64,000 nucleotides of DNA, taken from the NCBI RefSeq assembly GCF_000003855.2, contig NW_003101682.1, positions 3,312,386 through 3,376,385 of the forward strand. Direction: 5' to 3'. A program made the position numbers and the translations under genes. Below the pieces are notes generated by a model. That model was not told the origin of the DNA. It saw only the letters and a list, made by a program, of their open reading frames with translations, and did not search any database. This DNA comes from Blastomyces gilchristii SLH14081 (taxonomy: Eukaryota > Ascomycota > Eurotiomycetes > Onygenales > Ajellomycetaceae). Positions 35,401 to 47,217 of this stretch are shown here, piece by piece. How positions within the stretch are numbered: the stretch's first letter is position 1; every line of letters starts with the position of its first letter.

Positions 35401-36145
35401 GAAAGAGACTGATTTCACAATTTAGTGATATTAACATGATGTGAGTTACTTACAATATCTTGCAGTTAAAACATATTCTGATATCACTCATACTGTCTTA
35501 CTACTCACTTAACAGAATATTGATTCAACATCTCAATGTTGAAAGGCCCTGTTACATGTTATATGTTATTTGAAAGAGATCATGAATCTGAGCATTTTCT
35601 ACAGATACAGTCTGTATGAGGGGTCTGTTCTCCCTGATTTCCTCAATAATTCCTACCTACTCTTTAGCTACTCAGATTTCAATTGAGCTGACCCCTTAAA
35701 TAATGATAGAAAATCAATATCTAACTACATTTTTAAGCTTGCAGATGACCTGATTTCATGGCATTCAACAAAGCAATCTTGTGTATCTCTAAGTTTTAAT
35801 AAGACTGAATATATAACTCTTAGTGAGATGATTCATGAAGCAACATGAATCTGAAATCTCATGATTGAGCTTGGCTTCATCACTGCATCTCTGATACAGA
35901 TTCTCACTGATAATAAGAATGTCATAGATCTTACAAAGATGACAGTTATTACAGTCTGAAGCAAGCACATTGACACATGTTTTCATTTTTCATGTTAACA
36001 GTTGAATCAGAGAATCATTGATTTAGAATATATTCTCACTGCTCAGATAACAGTGAATGAACTCACTAAATCTCTAGACACTGTGACATTTGCTCAATTC
36101 ATGATTTTGCTAGGTCTTACAGATGTAAAAGTTGAAAATGTTTAA
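32445..36145 (+). pseudogene. Copia-2 gag C-terminus and pol remnant
   Basis: Plus-strand frame resuming after Gypsy B. The end of gag holds a Lys/Asn-rich linker and a zinc knuckle near 32655 (C-R-R-H-E-Y-T-V-N-R-C-F, first Cys kept as T-H-C). Then protease, integrase (about 33500-34200), reverse transcriptase (about 34880-35430) and RNase H follow. The polymerase box Y-V-D-D is intact at 35135-35146 (I-Y-V-D-D-L-N-I-I-S), and a 78-codon open frame follows at 35189-35425. The product ends N-E-L-T-K-S-L, then V-K-V-E-N-V and TAA at 36143-36145. Less eroded than Copia-1, but integrase and RNase H have TGA stops. Confidence 0.87.
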
Positions 36146-36228
36146 TTTTACATTTGTATTTGATTTTGACAGACTATCTTAGTGATTTGAGTGTTTTTGT
36201 ATGTGATTCTTGTTATCTTGAGAGGGGG

Positions 36229-36338
36229 TGTTGATCATTACAGCTGTTGCAATTAATGATCTCACTAGATCACATAACTCATCACTATATTATGTTTTTG
36301 TAGATAGATCTATCAATACAACCTTTAACTATTCTACA
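36229..36338 (+). repeat. 3' LTR of Copia-2
   Basis: 110 bp, TGTTGATCAT to TTCTACA. It has lost most CG sites compared with the 5' LTR (ACAGCTGTTGCAATTAATG against ACGGCCGTTGCGATTAGCG). Confidence 0.9.
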
Positions 36339-36343
36339 CTTCT

Positions 36344-38169
36344 TGATATTTTCAGATTAGTATGACTAACTAAACTTCTTTAGACTTCTGTCAAGTTCTG
36401 CTAACTTCTGAACTAATAAGAGATTTCATACATGCTCACAATCTAATATCTCATAGAGAGTCTGAGAAGAAACAGTTCTATTATATATAGAAAATTAACT
36501 TCATTTATATAAAATATTCAATTGACTTCAGAATTATATATCTACTCTAAATATCTGTCTAATTATTATCAAACTGATATTTTTCAAATTCTTAGTCATT
36601 TTGCTATTATCTCTGCTATTTTACAACTTACTACTTCTTCTTATCATATCACAGTTATTAATAAAAGACAGTGTATCTTTTGAATCTCAAGATACTTAAT
36701 ATCAGGCATACTTCAGTTAATATTCTTTATCACTTAAAGATAAATTCTCTCTACAATTACTACAGTTTCTTAATAATATAAATGATGAATATAATATATC
36801 AGACAGTGACTTAATAGAACTTGAATCTATTAATACTTCTTCAGAATTCAAGATCACTGATACTGATATCAATATCTTATAAGCTTATTCATGATTAAAC
36901 TGCTGTGACTCACAGCATCTGTCTATAATATCTTATAACTGACAGAAAAGATGATTAAAATTATCTTATATTATTAGAATATTACAGTAAAATAGTTAAG
37001 AAATGAAGATTTATATAGAGACTTGAATTCAGAGTTCTGATATCTTAACTTATTAATAATACAGTACTTCTATAAAGTAGTGAAATATACTATATTCAGC
37101 ACTTTTCAAAGCAGGAATATTCAATGATAATTAATATTATACTATTTCATTTAAATAGAAGCTCAAATATCTTATTAATACTCTTTTCTTTATAAAATTC
37201 AATCATAATTCTGATCTGAATACTAGTAACTTTTGAACTACTTTTGAAATTATTTAGACTGATATATCAATCTGATTTAATCTACTTACTTCTATTTTAA
37301 AAACTAAACACATTAATTAAAAGAGCTATGAATGAGACTCAGACAAAATAATAGCTATTAAATAACTGTTTATTATTATAAGAATTATATATTACTCTTA
37401 TTTCTTAAAAAACTTAAACTTCTTCAGCTCTATTCTATCTGTATATTTTCATAACTCAGAAGTAAAATAATAAGTAATAGAAATTATTTCTAGCTTTGAA
37501 CTCTATTATAACTATATAATAAGAAATGAATTGATAATGAAAATTACTAAATAAGAGAAGATATAACTTAATATTCTTAACTTATTAATATTTCTATCTA
37601 ATATCTCAAACTTGTAGTAATCTCTGATAATATCTGTTATTTTCTGATATATTCTTTAAACTTCTATCAACTTCTGAGTCAATTACTTAATTAATTCTTA
37701 CTATTAGATTAAACTTTAACAGCTTATTAAAGATTCTTAAGTCATTATAGTCTATGATAATATGAACTTTAAGAAGACTGTATAAGATAAAATAATCAGA
37801 TATAATAATTTCATAGCTACTATAACTACTACTGCTATGATTATTTTCTCTGAGATTTCAGAATCTAGTCTAACTCAGATTATACATAATTTTATAAGAC
37901 TACTAATATTATAAGAAATCATTAGTACATCTGATATAATAGATAATAATAATAAGCTTTGAAAATAAATAATATTATATCTTATTTCAGATACTGTTCA
38001 AAAGATTCATAATAATAAGATTAAAAATATTTTCAGTACTGTAAATAATTTATTATTTTAAATATCTATTATTAATACACTTTCTGTGAATAGAACACAT
38101 TTTCAGCAGTTAAGTACTATTTTTGAAAATGAGAGCACTGTTGCAGAAACTATGAGAGTTTATAAGAAG
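36344..38169 (+). pseudogene. DUF6589-like transposon-associated protein, N-terminal part
   Basis: RIPed plus-strand frame continuing the sequence broken by Copia-2. With TGA and TAA allowed for, it shows V-Y-D-N-M-N-F-K-K-T-V at about 37750-37782, then T-T-T-A-M-I-I-F, L-T-Q-I-I-H-N-F-I and, near 38100-38170, a run ending M-R-V-Y-K-K-I-F. The order Y-D-N-x-N-F-K-x-T-V followed by a T-T-x-A block resembles the fungal DUF6589 family, often found on repeats (recalled from the family pattern, not searched). Gypsy copy C interrupts it at 38170-38174; the frame goes on at 43835. The first 700 bp or so has no clear motif. Confidence 0.45.
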
Positions 38170-38174
38170 ATATT

Positions 38175-38479
38175 TGTAAGAGGCCTACGCCGAATAGATC
38201 AGTATAATATATAGATCTTATATAATAAAGAGAAAATCATTAAAGAAGAAAAAGAAAGAGAAAGTGCAAGAGTCAGTGATTGAAGTGAATATTTATATGC
38301 ATATGTGATAATGTACACAGTGAAGCTTCAAGACAGGAGAATTTGTATGCATTCATGACAGCTGAGAATCATTGATTGAGAATGAAGTGGCTGAGAATCA
38401 GTGATTGAGAATGAAGTGACAGAAATCTATGAAGTGTAACAGAATAGTCTATATGATTGATCAGGCACAGCCTGCCACA
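38175..38479 (-). repeat. 3' LTR of Gypsy copy C
   Basis: 305 bp, strongly RIPed. It is 29 bp longer than the 5' LTR because of a tandem duplication at 38361-38389 and 38390-38418 (GCTGAGAATCA, then GATTGAGAATGAAGTG in each). Confidence 0.88.
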
Positions 38480-38781
38480 TTAATCTCTTTCTTTTCATCA
38501 GTCAAGAGCCGCAGTATCAGATAACACAGAACTCAGAGTTCAGATCAGACAATTATAGCTGACTCATTTCACAAGATATTATTAGCTACAGCTGCAGAGT
38601 CTCTCATTGAGAATATCTTCAATTTCTTACTCAAGTTCATTATTTTCTTCTATGATCTCTGACAGCTGTCAGTCAGAAATCAGTTATAAAGAGAATGAAT
38701 CAGTAGCAGCATGATAAAAACAAGCTTGTGTGAAAGACATTATAAATCTCTGATAATATGTTAAGACAGTAGTTATGACTA

Positions 38782-41700
38782 TCTAGAACTTCTATCACTT
38801 TATACCTGATGTGACAGTAATCTAGTATATGAGATGAACATATGATTCATATATTTTTAAGATTCAATCATACAAGATCTTCTATCTTATACTGCTCTGC
38901 AGAATCTTGTTGAATATTGATTTAATTCTCTTGATCTTGTTTCACAGTTGTCATGAAGGCTTCTGCTCAGTCACAGATATCTTGAAACTTTGTTGCTATA
39001 TTATCAGTGATCTGAATCAGACTGCAAGAGTTCAGTATGAACTGTGTAGTCTCTAGAAGATTCAACACTTTCATATAATATTCATATGTAAGAAAGAACA
39101 GGCTTATATCTGTTGAAATAATATCTTGTTCATTGATAGTGACCTCTGTGTGTAGAAGAAGATCATGTTAATTATCTTATAAGTAATTACAGAATTTATA
39201 AAGATAATTCTTTATAGTCTGAAATATTTATTCTGATGCATCATTGATCTTGAGATGATAGACAGTTGACAGATGATATATAATCTTGAGAACTTGACAG
39301 ATTCTTGTTTAGAGAGTACTCATAAATTGATGACTCTGATTCAATACTATAGATCTCAGCAATTTATATATCTGATAGAATGAGCTCTGTAGAAAAGCTT
39401 CAGTGACTTATTTAACATTTATCTTATTACAAGGTTTTAATATTATATCTTTGCTTAATTAATTCATGATGATCAGAATGTTTCTATAATTCTTACTCTT
39501 AGATAGATTAACAGTGAAGTCAATTGCTACATCTTATCAGATTCTATCAGAGATATTAAGTGATTTCAGTAGATCTTTTCTACAGTTCTTTCATAAGATA
39601 ATAAAAGAATAGTGATTGCAGTTTTGAATGAAGCATCTGATACTGTTTAATATCTCAGATTAGTAGAACTCTCAGAAGATCATTCTATACAGTTATTCAC
39701 AGTCTGAATAATCAGTTATATACAAATCATGCATCTCTTACATTATTCAGATATGTAAGAATTTAAAGTATAAGACTCAGCATTGTTCACAGAATTGTAG
39801 AGTGTTATTATTATTAATTGAATATTCTGAGATATCAGTTCTTATATATAGTTCTGAAGAAAATCAGAGTGCTTCTTGATATACTGCTTCAGTGAGAGTC
39901 TGAAGAAGTTCATCAGTCTGAGCTGCTGTATATCACAGTTTATTCAGTGTAGAGAAAGTGAGAATATTAATATCAGTGTCAGTTCAGAGAGAGAATGTTC
40001 TAATCAGAGAAGTGTGTATAGTGTCATGAGTTATTCTATCTTAATTAATCAATATCTTCAAATCTAAGAGCTGATGCTCTTAGTTCATTCAGTGCATGTC
40101 TGTCACATCAGATAGCATATCTTATTCTCATTATAAGAGAACATCTGTCATTGAGTTCTGACTGCTGAGGCAGTAGTGTATTATAAAATGAAAGTAGCTT
40201 AGAAATTCAGATCATTGTATCTGTTATTCAGTGAGTTTACAGATGATTATAAAGTACTTGAGATTCTTATAATCTATGATTATCTTAAATTCAGAGACAC
40301 TTCAGAGTTTGAAGTCTCATTCTTCTAGACAGTGTACAATTGTGAGAAGTTTCTTATTATAGATCTTATAATTGTATTCAGTGAGACTCAGTTTCTTAGA
40401 CATGAAGATACATGATTGTAGAACATCTTTATTATCATATTACAATATTACTTCTTCTATTATATAGTCAGAGAAATCAGCTTTAACAACTGTTTCACAA
40501 TCAGAGTTAAATGTTATTAGTAGAGAGATATTAATGAACATTTTCTTCATCTGTATAAATGCAGCTTTAGTGTTCACTGATCACTTGAAATACTGAGTTC
40601 TTCTTAATAAGTTCTGTAAGTGATCTTACAATATCTGAGAAGTTTTATATAAATCACTGATAGAAGGTAGTAAATCTGATAAAGCTTTGTATATCTTTCA
40701 TAGTACACAGAGCTTCTCATTCAAGAATAATGAAGACTTTCTCAGAATTCATTCAAATTCTCTTATCAGCTTCTATAATAAAACCCAGATATTTAATACT
40801 CTTAACTTTAAAATCACACTTATTAATATCTATTGATAGTTCTGCTTCTTGTAGTTATTGTAATATCTTCTGTACATATTCTTAATATTCTTTCCTGAAC
40901 TCATCAGTGAAGATGAGAATGTCACTGAGATATACAGATATAAATTCATTAAGAAAATCTCAGAGTGCTCAGTTAATATACTTCTGAAATATACTGAGAG
41001 TATTAGTCAGTCTGAAGAGAGTAACTACTCATTCAAAAAGATTATATTATGTTTAAAATGCTGTAAGTCACTTATCTTCTTCAGTGATACAGATCTTATG
41101 AAATGCAGTAATAATATCTAGTTTTATAAACTATTAAGCTTATTCAATACAAGCTAGAGTTTCATTAATAAGAGATAATAGATAGTGATCTTTCTTTGTT
41201 ATTTTGTTCAGTTCTCAACAGTCTACACAGAATTGAAGTTCTTCATCTAGTTTCTTTGCAAAGAGAATAGAGGCTGTGATGAAAGAATTACTAATATATA
41301 TAAATTCTTTATTCAATAGATCATTGAGTGTCTTTTGAAGAAGAAGAAGTTCATCTCAGAACATGTTATAAAGAAGATCTCATAACAGTTTGAAATTCTT
41401 ATTATTCTTCTTCTCTCACTTAATACTGTAATTCACTTTCAAATCTTATAAGAGAGATATATTTATAATATTATCTTGTTGAAAGATATCTATATATTCA
41501 TGATATTATTGAGAGAGTTTTATACAAGAATCTGTTATTGTAACAGAGAATAACTTTTCTAGAGTCTTTTTAATATTAATCAGACTGATGAAATAGATTA
41601 TTACATAATTCTGCTATCAGTGACTTCTTTTTCAGAGCATTTTATACATGTTAACAGAGATCTGTGTCAGATTCATGATCTTGTAAATGTTATCTTTATG

Positions 41701-43553
41701 AATTCTATCATTGTTAGAGAATATCAAGCTTCTGTTTTAAGTATTTAATAAGATGCCTTGTTCAGACAGCTAGACAAGTTCTAACATAAGATTATAATCA
41801 AGATTGTCAACTTTATATATATAGATATCTTCACATTGATGTTCTCTCACATCTATAATTGACTTCATCATATAACAGATATAAATGTTTTTTAAGTCAT
41901 TAGATTCTGTAAGAAGTTGAGATTGTAATAAGAGAATACACTAAAGGTTGTAATATCTTACAACTGAAGATTTAATCATTGTATAATGACATAGACTGCT
42001 GTCTATCATAGCTTTCATATTATACATGTTATTGATCACAGTAGATACAAGAATTACATTCATTATCATTTTCTCTTCAAATTATTATTATCTGATCTCT
42101 TCAAGCTTCTGTTTATGAATTTGAATACAAGTTAATCTTTTCTCTGTTTCATCAGAGTATTCTTATAGTTATCTTCTGAATCTTTCTTTACTGCAATATG
42201 ATTGATATGAATAGACACTGATTCATTCTTTAAGTGAGAAGATACATAGACTAATCAGCAGTTGAAAGCAATGTGTTCTGATTAATTACAGTTAATGCAC
42301 ACTTCTCATTAACATCAGTCAGTGACTTCTTCAGAAGTGATTCCAGGAACTTGAAAGTCTGTTCAGATAACAGAGACTCTTGCTTATATATAGATATTTA
42401 AGTCTACTCAATTCATGATATCTGCATCATTGTTATGCTTTAATACAGGTGTATAAGTGACTGGGTTATTTCTCAGTGCAGATGTATAAGTATAACATCT
42501 TCTATCACTGTTCTGTATACTCTTGAGCTTGATAAGATGATTATTCAATGTTTGAAGTTACACATAGAAATCTTTATAACTCTGGTCTTTATCTATGCTT
42601 ACAAGAGTCTGTAAGAGTTTGAAAGATAATGTCTTCTTAAGTATACTAATCTTTATTTGATTCTCTCAAGATTGATCATCTGCTTCTAGAATCTTGATAT
42701 CAAAGTCAGAAATGAATATTATAAGAGAAGTGTTTCTCTATTAAATGCTCTGTAATCAATTTAACACTTTTTATTATATAACAGTGTCTCAGAACAGAAT
42801 ATTAAGATACTTAATAATATTATCAGATATTTATAATACTGATTCATATGCTTTTATTCATGAATAAAACTTCTATTTCATGCAATTCTTTAATTATTCA
42901 TTAATATATTAATCTTGATTAGTTAATGAACTGATGATATCTTTATCTATACTCAGTTTTGCAAGCATTTTCATACTTTATAATGAGTAGAGAGTGAGAT
43001 CAGAAGTATTGAAATATATAGAAGTATTTAAGTATTCTTTCAGCACTTTTGTATTTAATTCTGTAAATGTTGAAATTGTATAAGTTTCTTATTGAGTTAA
43101 TTGTTGAATTTTCTTATATTAAAGTTATTAAGTTACATGCATATCAGCTATCTGTTACTGTTATAATTTCAATATTACTCAGAGTCACTGTGATATTACT
43201 TCTATACTTATGTTCAAGAGTTCTCTCATATTATTATTACACATGATTATATTGTTTATCAGATGTAGAATATCTGTGATATCTGAAGAAGTGTAATTGT
43301 ATGAATATCTCATATGTCTGAAGTGTCAGAACTCTCAGGTCTTTTGCTGATATTCTCTTATAAGATCTTATTACAGGGTCAGAGTGACTGATAAGCAAGC
43401 TTCTATTTAAGAACTCAGTGTCTGCTTAACTGTGTTTCTCTTTTCTACATGTTGTTACATGTTCAGATATCTTCTCAATGAATAATTATTTCTAATGAGA
43501 AGATGATATGTGAATAATCATTTCTAATAAGAAGATGATGAACATTTTTCTAG
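38782..43553 (-). pseudogene. Gypsy copy C gag-pol remnant
   Basis: Right to left: leader and gag (about 43300-42080), protease (about 42070-41770), reverse transcriptase (about 41330-40830; polymerase box Y-L-S-D near 40915-40930), RNase H (about 40500-40120) and integrase (about 39690-39130). Frames are more broken than in copy B and no protease frame remains open. Domain positions follow alignment with D. Confidence 0.82.
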
Positions 43554-43829
43554 TGTAAGAGACCTATGCTGAATAGATTGATATAATATATAGGTCTTAT
43601 ATAACAAAGAGAAAAACATTAAAGAAGAAAAAGAAAGAGAAAGTGCGAGAGTCAGCAATTGAAGTAAATATTTATACATGTATGTGGTGGCATACGCGGT
43701 GGAGCTTCGGGGCGGGAGAATTTGTACGCGTTCGTGGCGGCTGAGGATCGGCGATTGAGAATGAAGCGGTAGGAATCTGTGGAGTGTAACGGAATAGTCT
43801 ATATGATTGATCGGGCGCAGCCCGCCACA
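43554..43829 (-). repeat. 5' LTR of Gypsy copy C
   Basis: 276 bp, little mutated (GGCGGCTGAGGATCGGCG, GGGCGCAGCCCGCC). It lacks the internal duplication of the 333-bp LTRs in A and B and differs from the 318-bp LTRs of D, so at least three LTR variants exist in the family. Confidence 0.9.
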
Positions 43830-43834
43830 ATATT

Positions 43835-45207
43835 TAACAATTTTCTTGATTTATTAAGAGATTATACAGCATTTTTAACTCATCTCTTTTCAATATATAA
43901 AGATGCTTTGATTATAAAACTTATTCAGTCAGTCAAGATAAAGTAGTTAAAATCTATAGATATTTTTGAACGGGTGTAACTAACTTTATTCTGTTTCTGA
44001 AAAATTTTATATTCAAATAAATCTACTCTTTATTATTATTTATACTCATTTCAAAGCTGAAGTCTCTGAGAAGACTTATCACTGTATTTAGTCTGATCTT
44101 ACTATTGAAACTGAAATTCTATGACTGCTGTCAATTCAAAATATTATCTTCTTAAGTCAGTGATTTCTCAGAGCTTTATATTTTAAAGTCTTGCTCTATT
44201 TTATACTATTATATAATACTGAGATTATTCAGTTAGTAATCTTAAGTATTTAGAAGATATTGATTCTATTATATAACAGCTTAGTTTCTCACAGTATCTT
44301 TCAGCTTATTGAAGATATATATATTAAAGTATTTATTCTTAATATCTGAAATGAAATCAACTCTTAAATCTCTTAGCTGACTGAAGATATTAAATTCTGT
44401 ATTATATATCATCTTCTCTGAGAATGTGAATTATTTATTTAAATATACTATACTGTTAAGTATGATAATATTAAACTTTTTAAGTACTTTATTTTATCTC
44501 TGATTATCTTCTTTCTTAATACTGATCAATATAATTTTGTTACTGAGATATTTTATTATTTTTAAATACTTTAATCTGTTAAAATCTCTTTTCTGTATTG
44601 AGTGATTATGATTACAGATCTTATTAACTGATCTGAAAAACTCAGCTTCTTTAAAGCAATTGATCTAGATATGAAACATCTTAATAATAGCTCTAAGCTG
44701 AAAATGAAACGCTATAAAAATTCAATAAAGAATATCTATCTTATATTTAATCAAGTCTGTCTGTTAAATACATGAGTTCATTAGCTATAGTAGATTTTAG
44801 AGTCTATCTTTGAACATTCACTTACTGACAAATATACAAGTGCTGTTACTAAGCTTAAGATATTCTCTACTATTAGAAGTGTGTTGAAGAATAATTATAT
44901 CTCATCTTAAGATTTACTTTTACTATCAAAGAAATATATGTTTAACTTCTTGAATATACTTTTAATTAGAGTGAAAAGTCTGAAGAAGAAGATTAAGTAC
45001 TTTAATCAAGTATGAATTCAGTAGCAGTTAATTGCAATGAACTTGAATTTAAATAATATAATTATTAATACTGAAGTTGAGTCTTATTCTGAGAAATTCA
45101 ATAATAATGTAGAGTAAGATTCTATTTTTATTGAAAATATACTATCTTTATCTACTGTAAATACTCTATCTGATACTTTGAAAATAATTCTGAAGAAGAA
45201 TAACTAA
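43835..45207 (+). pseudogene. DUF6589-like transposon-associated protein, C-terminal part
   Basis: Continuation of the frame at 36344-38169 after Gypsy C. Readable pieces include a hydrophobic stretch near 43850-43930, W/Y-rich segments with TGA at probable Trp sites, and A-I-D-L-D-M-K-H-L-N-N-S at about 44655-44690 followed by a helical K-N-S-I-K-N block and T-K-L-K-I-F-S. A D-x-x-M-x-H-x-N pattern near the C-terminus fits the DUF6589 family as I recall it. A TAA stands at 45205-45207. Together the two halves encode roughly 1,000 residues. No terminal repeats could be assigned to it. Confidence 0.45.
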
Positions 45208-47032
45208 AATTAATAAATATACTGAAGCTTTACTTACTTCATCTTTATTTAATATATAATATTACATTTTCACTGATAAATATATTAATAATAGAACTTC
45301 TGCATTGTTCTGTCAACTTATAAGTTAATTAAATATCAAGATTTAAAATAAACATGACTAATATCTGATAAATTTTATTTTTGAGATATTATTTTTCAAT
45401 ATTAACTAATTTACATTTATAACTGATACTTATAAAGAATACTTATATAGAATCTCTAATACATTCATCTGTATAAATTACTTATTTATTAGAGTTCTAC
45501 TTAAAATCTTCTTTACAAAGTAGATCAGTATAAATAAAATAAGAATCTAAACTGTCAGAGCACTGCTTCTCAGTAAAGAAGAAGATAGCCTCTTTGACAG
45601 CAATCAATATAGCTGTATTAATGAGAATGTACTGAGATTCTTGAGCTTGTATTTGAAGATACTACACTCATTCTTGTATGCAATAACTCAGCAGTAAGAA
45701 TAAGAATTCTCATACTTAACTATCTGAATTCTCTTCTTCTCAGAGTATACTCAATATTTCTTATTATTCTCTTAATAGACAGTATATCTATTCTTTCTCA
45801 ACAGCTGCTCACTCAGCTTTATCTCTATTATCTGATTAATATGATCTTACACTCTCTGCTTCTGCAGAGAGAAGCACTGAAACTTCTTATGAAAAATCAA
45901 TTATTATTTCTCTGATTTCTGAGACTGATAGAATAATGAGCTCTTACTTATTATTCAATTTCAATCTTATCTTAACTGGCTTGTCAGCTATGTCTACTCT
46001 CAACAGACATGGCTGACAGACAGAGTGTTGAGAGAGAGAGAGACATTATATAATGTTATTGATAATAATAGCAGCAGTGAGAGAGAGAGAGTACTCAACA
46101 CAGAGAACAGCTGAGAGAGTAAGAGATATTAGCTCATCAGCACAGAGAGCAGAGAGAGCAGAGAGAATCATAATAACTCTGAGAAGAAGAAGAAAAAGCT
46201 AATATAATATGTTAGTGATTGATTCTTTCTCTATCATATATATCTCATTTATATTCATATTACTTACTTGATTAATTTCAACAGAACTTCTTCCTCTGCA
46301 AAGAACAGAGAAGAGAAGAAGCCTGAGAAAGAGAGAGAGAAACAAGAGTAAGAACTGCTGTGTAAAAATATTAGCTTCTTATTATCTTATTATATTATGC
46401 TTATTTAGAGAAAGCTTTTCATATCTATCAGAACAAGTTCAGCTCATCATCTTCATTCTCTAAAGAAGAAGAAGAAGTCTCAGACACTTTCTCACCCTTA
46501 TTCTTACAGACGAGGGCGACAGTGAGGATGAGAACAGAGAGACAAGAGTGAGCACAGATACAGGCATGAAGAGAAGAGCTAATTATCAGAGTTAGTATTT
46601 CATTTCATTCTCATTATACTTTTCATGCTGAATAGATATATACAGTGAGTGATGAACTGTGTCAGAGCAGAGTTATTCATATGAAATAGCTGCAGCAGCA
46701 GCAAGTATGTTCTTTTCACTGATAAAAAAGCAGAGTGAGTGCATCTGCATCAATGTTGCAGAGAAGAGAAACACTATATTGATTTTTTTAAATCATGAAG
46801 AAGAAGAAAAGAAGAAGAGAAAGAAAGAAAAAAAAGATTTAAAAATGTCAGTATAGTGTTATTTATTTCTTCTTCAATATAGTAAATTTATCTTCTCACT
46901 CATTAACCAATTTAATAGGCTCAGAAGTTCACACAACTTCAAAGAAATTCACAGATGTTTATAAAAGATCAGTGAAGTTAAAAAAAGATTAAAGATATAT
47001 ATGAATATGAAGATTACTACTTCTTACAAAAA
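45208..47032. other. Low-complexity relic with GA/CT runs
   Basis: AT-rich to about 45560, then alternating purine- and pyrimidine-rich stretches, with (GA)n runs at about 46017-46165 and 46330-46350. Around 46500-46600 a short unmutated piece (GACGAGGGCGACAGTGAGGATGAG) follows a TTCTTACAG acceptor-like site and could be a residual acidic exon. A 65-codon plus-strand frame at 46659-46856 ends in a Lys/Glu-rich tail. I recognise no gene; a decayed host gene is possible. Confidence 0.35.
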
Positions 47033-47217
47033 ATCTCATCATCTTGCAGTATTATTTCTCTCAAAGATCTCATCACCTTGCAGCATTATTTCCCTCAAAG
47101 ATCTTATTGTCTTGCAGCATCATTTCTCTTGAAGATCTCATCACCTTGCAGTATTATTTCCCTTGAAGATCTCATTATCTTGCAGTATCATTTCCCTTGC
47201 AGATCTCATCATCTTGT
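47033..47217. repeat. 34-bp minisatellite, about 5.4 units
   Basis: Units start at 47033, 47067, 47101, 47135, 47169 and 47203, each ATCTCATCATCTTGCAG then TATTATTTC-CT-AAG with transition differences. A single isolated unit-like piece recurs near 47780 (AATCTCATCATTCTGCAGTA). Confidence 0.9.

Larger units (their letters stand above)
24750..36338 (+). mobile_element. Copia-2 LTR retrotransposon, complete but split by Gypsy B
   Basis: 110-bp LTRs at 24750-24859 and 36229-36338 with a perfect 5-bp duplication CTTCT on both sides. A GAGAGGGGG purine tract abuts the 3' LTR, so it reads on the plus strand. Gag starts after the 5' LTR; the rest of gag and pol resume at 32445, right after the LTR of Gypsy copy B. 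The left junction with copy B lies in or next to the 100-N gap. Confidence 0.88.
38175..43829 (-). mobile_element. Gypsy LTR retrotransposon copy C, complete
   Basis: 5,655-bp member of the A-D family on the minus strand, with LTRs 38175-38479 (3') and 43554-43829 (5') and a perfect 5-bp duplication ATATT (38170-38174 and 43830-43834). It has neither the MITE nor the Gypsy E insertion, so it gives the empty sites for both. It splits the DUF6589-like relic. Confidence 0.92.

Noticed and set aside
47033..47217. CRISPR-like regular spacing
   Set aside because: Units are contiguous 34-bp tandem repeats without spacers, in a eukaryotic genome.
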